DNA of 16,543 nucleotides from Anaerolineales bacterium UBA2232 (GTDB lineage: Bacteria > Chloroflexota > Anaerolineae > UBA2200), in NCBI GenBank assembly GCA_002348045.1, contig DDYO01000221.1, positions 6,530 through 23,072 of the forward strand, in the 5' to 3' direction. Made by a program: the position numbers and the translations under genes. A model generated the notes under the pieces. That model was not told where the DNA came from. It searched no databases and saw nothing but the letters and a program-made list of their open reading frames with translations. Below are positions 14,358-16,543 of this stretch, piece by piece. Numbering within the stretch: the first letter of the stretch is position 1; the number at the start of each line of letters is the position of its first letter.

Positions 14358-16543
14358 TTGCGCTGCTCTAGTCAGTCATCAGCGCCTGTGTGGCACAGCC
14401 GGACGGTTCGTTGTCTCATGACGTGCTGGCTGCTGCATTGCCTGGCGATCCACCCCGTGGCTGTCCGTGCCTCTCCTGGCCAGGTAACCGGCCAGTCGGC
14501 GCCAATCGTTGCTGCCGGTCCTTATCGCACCCGCAACGTGATCGTCGTCAGCATCGGGGGACTCCGCTATACAGAAGCCTTTGGCGCGGACAACCCCTCC
14601 GCAGTGATCCCGCGCATGTGGAACGACCTCCGGCCACAAGGGACCCTCTATCGAAACGTGTACAACCTCGGGCGGACGATAGTAACGGCCGGCAACTATT
14701 CCATCGTGGATGGCTGCCTAGAGGTCAGCGAATCCAGTATGTATTACTACCGCCACCTTAGGCCTCAGTTCCCTACCATCTTCGAGTACTACCGGGCAGC
14801 CTATCCGGATATCCCGGTGAACAAAGTTTGGGTCGTCTCCGGCCACCGTGAAAGCGCGATGGTCAACTACAGCAGCCACCCGTTGTTCTATGATCCCTCA
14901 TATGCATATCCACTGCCCGACCCAGGCCACCAATACCCCCATCGGTTTCAGGCGTCGGTAGATGACCGTTTCAATGGGGAAAAAGCTGACGACAAGACCT
15001 GGAGCGAACTGCAGCTGGTGCTGCAACAGCACCATCCCTCCCTGGTGTTCGTGCAACTGGCAGGCATCGACCTGGCCGTCGAAAAGGGCTATGGCTGGAG
15101 CGGCTACCTTACCGCGATCACCAAAGCGGATCGGGTCATTGGGCAACTGTGGGACTATGTGCAGCACGATCCTCAGTACCAGGACCAGACCACGCTGATT
15201 GTGACCGCCAGCCACGGCCGTGACGAAAGGCTCTGGGAGAAGGTTGGCGGCATATCAGACGGGTGTCGCCATGTCTTCGTCCTTGCCGTCGGCCCTGATA
15301 TCCGCCAGGGCACCGAGATTGCTGATTTCCGGCAACTCACCGACATCTGCCCCACGGTGGGTGAATTGATGGGCTTTGAGACTCCCTTCAGCACCGGGCG
15401 CGTACTCGCGGAAATGATCCAGGATTACCCGCCGTCATTCCTCCAGCTCCAGCCTGTGTCCACAGTGGATTGGGTCACTGAGCGCCAGCTCACCGACGGA
15501 CCTGGAATGGTCACGAATCCCCGTATCGCCGCAGGCGGGGATCAGCTGCACGTGGTCTGGGCCGAACAGCGAGAAGGCCGAACCAACATCTACTACAGCA
15601 TGCGTCCGCACCGGGATGCTGACTGGACCCAAGGCCTCAGGTTGAGTGATAGTGAGATCGAAGCCAGGGCACCTGCAATCGTAGCCACCGCCCAGCAGGT
15701 GCATGTGGTCTGGCAAGAGTACCGCAGCGGCTTGTGGACGATCCTGCACCGTCAAAGAGACAGCGATGGGACCTGGTCGCCCGCGACCGTAGTAGCAAGC
15801 AGTATCTTGGACGACAGCATTACCGGGCAGATGGCCTGGGAGCCGGCCATAACCCTCTGTGGTGACCAGGTCTTGGTAGGGGTGCCTTTCCTGCCCTCAT
15901 GGCTGCGGGTCTATCGGCGTGAATTCCAGGGCACGTGGACGGCCACCACCATCAAAGACTCGAGCCTCGCCACAAACGATACATTGCGCAGAGCAGCCTA
16001 TCAGGGAATCGCTCTCACCGCGTCGGGTAGCCAAGTGCACTTGCTGTGGCAGCAAGTACCCAGAATCACCTGGGAAATGGGCCAAGCTAGTTCTGGCAAC
16101 TGTGGCCTGGTTTGGAGCATGGCACTGAATCCCCCAAGTACCAGCTATGGGGCCCATGACGTCGCCCTGGCCGCGACGGACTCTCAGGTATATGCAGCGT
16201 GGATTCAGTTGGAGCACTTGGACTGGTCCGCAAGCCAACCCATGGGACTGTTTCGCGCCAGCGCTGGACTCGGAGGCCAACTCTGGGTCTCTCCCACTCA
16301 TGTGAGAACGCTGGGCGCCCGCCACCCCAGGATGGCTGCCCAGGATGGCTTGATCGCCCTTGTCTGGGAGAACTATCCCTATCCTTGCACCAATATCCAG
16401 ATCAGCTACAGCAGGGACGCCGGCCGTGAGTGGCAAGAGCGTGTGGTGACCCCTGGCGGCCACCTTGTTGCAGACCCTGACGTGGCCACCAACGGGCAGG
16501 ATATTCATGTGGTATGGCGCGATCGGCGCAGCGGCACGTGGCA
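14358..16543 (+). CDS. exported alkaline-phosphatase/sulfatase-superfamily-like protein with C-terminal beta-propeller, 3'-truncated
   Basis: The frame stays open to the window end, with 728 codons visible. The N-terminus looks like a signal peptide (RTVRC, core LMTCWLLHCLAI, then VRASP) under the TTG start; an ATG at 14418 would shorten it. Residues about 58-355 resemble the alkaline-phosphatase superfamily core. The first strand is RNVIVVSIGGLRY (59-71), T110 in TAGNYSIVDG sits at the nucleophile position, LVFVQLAGID ends at D238, VTASHGR holds S285-H286, and CRHVFVLAVGPDI holds H305. Several metal-ligand positions differ from family consensus: IDG is IGG, DHG is SHG, and the usual H after D238 is E/K. 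The protein may thus be inactive or use fewer metals. From about 365 repeated strands of type HVVWxExRxGxxxI (at least five) form a sialidase-like propeller that runs off the window. The exact function is unknown. Confidence 0.8.
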   Translation, partial: MRCSSQSSAPVWHSRTVRCLMTCWLLHCLAIHPVAVRASPGQVTGQSAPIVAAGPYRTRNVIVVSIGGLRYTEAFGADNPSAVIPRMWNDLRPQGTLYRNVYNLGRTIVTAGNYSIVDGCLEVSESSMYYYRHLRPQFPTIFEYYRAAYPDIPVNKVWVVSGHRESAMVNYSSHPLFYDPSYAYPLPDPGHQYPHRFQASVDDRFNGEKADDKTWSELQLVLQQHHPSLVFVQLAGIDLAVEKGYGWSGYLTAITKADRVIGQLWDYVQHDPQYQDQTTLIVTASHGRDERLWEKVGGISDGCRHVFVLAVGPDIRQGTEIADFRQLTDICPTVGELMGFETPFSTGRVLAEMIQDYPPSFLQLQPVSTVDWVTERQLTDGPGMVTNPRIAAGGDQLHVVWAEQREGRTNIYYSMRPHRDADWTQGLRLSDSEIEARAPAIVATAQQVHVVWQEYRSGLWTILHRQRDSDGTWSPATVVASSILDDSITGQMAWEPAITLCGDQVLVGVPFLPSWLRVYRREFQGTWTATTIKDSSLATNDTLRRAAYQGIALTASGSQVHLLWQQVPRITWEMGQASSGNCGLVWSMALNPPSTSYGAHDVALAATDSQVYAAWIQLEHLDWSASQPMGLFRASAGLGGQLWVSPTHVRTLGARHPRMAAQDGLIALVWENYPYPCTNIQISYSRDAGREWQERVVTPGGHLVADPDVATNGQDIHVVWRDRRSGTW

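Noticed and set aside
12440..16543. Phosphate uptake island (transporter plus phosphatase)
   Set aside because: The phosphatase-like domain seems to lack metal ligands and a gene fragment lies between the two; adjacency alone does not support a joint role.
1..16543. CRISPR array, transposon or phage module
   Set aside because: I saw no regularly spaced short repeats, transposase or integrase motifs, or phage proteins; the only sizeable direct repeat is the reductase-tail duplication.

Overview
The window reads as GC-rich DNA from an anaerobic or microaerophilic bacterium, most likely Chloroflexota (Anaerolineae-like). This is inferred from protein style, not from a database search. The clues are a very large membrane glycosyltransferase with C-terminal beta-sandwich modules, a secreted Asp-box propeller ending in an LPLVVRNR-type tail, a two-domain rubrerythrin, and frequent strong GGAGG Shine-Dalgarno sites with some TTG starts.

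Layout. Positions 1-140 hold a 5'-truncated tRNA-Lys(TTT) and a complete tRNA-Thr(CGT). A mostly empty spacer follows, with one doubtful 50-codon ORF. It leads to a textbook sigma-70 promoter (566-594) and a TTG-started rubrerythrin gene (687-1262) that ends at a strong hairpin terminator (1311-1355).

From 12143 down to 1501 the genes run on the minus strand. In order of transcription they are: a secreted 13-repeat Asp-box propeller protein, a secreted subtilisin-like protease, a phytoene-desaturase/retinol-saturase-like flavoprotein, and an FAD/NAD(P)H/[2Fe-2S] reductase whose ATG overlaps the flavoprotein stop (ATGA). A perfect 18-bp-stem hairpin (4898-4938) follows. Beyond it lies a 1101-residue fusion of an LPG-synthase/flippase-type membrane domain with a GT-C (GT39/ArnT-like) glycosyltransferase. 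Just after that gene's stop there is a decayed copy of the last ~31 codons of the reductase (1381-1473), followed by its own hairpin. The fusion gene is therefore flanked by direct repeats of 'reductase tail + terminator'.

From 12440 the plus strand carries a Na+/phosphate cotransporter with a PhoU-like tail, then a short alpha/beta-hydrolase N-terminal fragment. Last comes a large exported alkaline-phosphatase/sulfatase-superfamily domain fused to a beta-propeller. This gene is open at the window end and appears to lack several metal ligands.

How the genes may work together. The flavoprotein and reductase look like one redox pair, with the reductase supplying electrons from NAD(P)H. The propeller and protease are both exported, and their 35-bp spacing suggests co-transcription. 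Rubrerythrin is a stand-alone peroxide-defence gene. I see no CRISPR array, transposase, phage gene or toxin-antitoxin pair. The most unusual features are the duplicated and decayed reductase tail, the flippase/glycosyltransferase fusion, and two exported enzymes with altered active sites.
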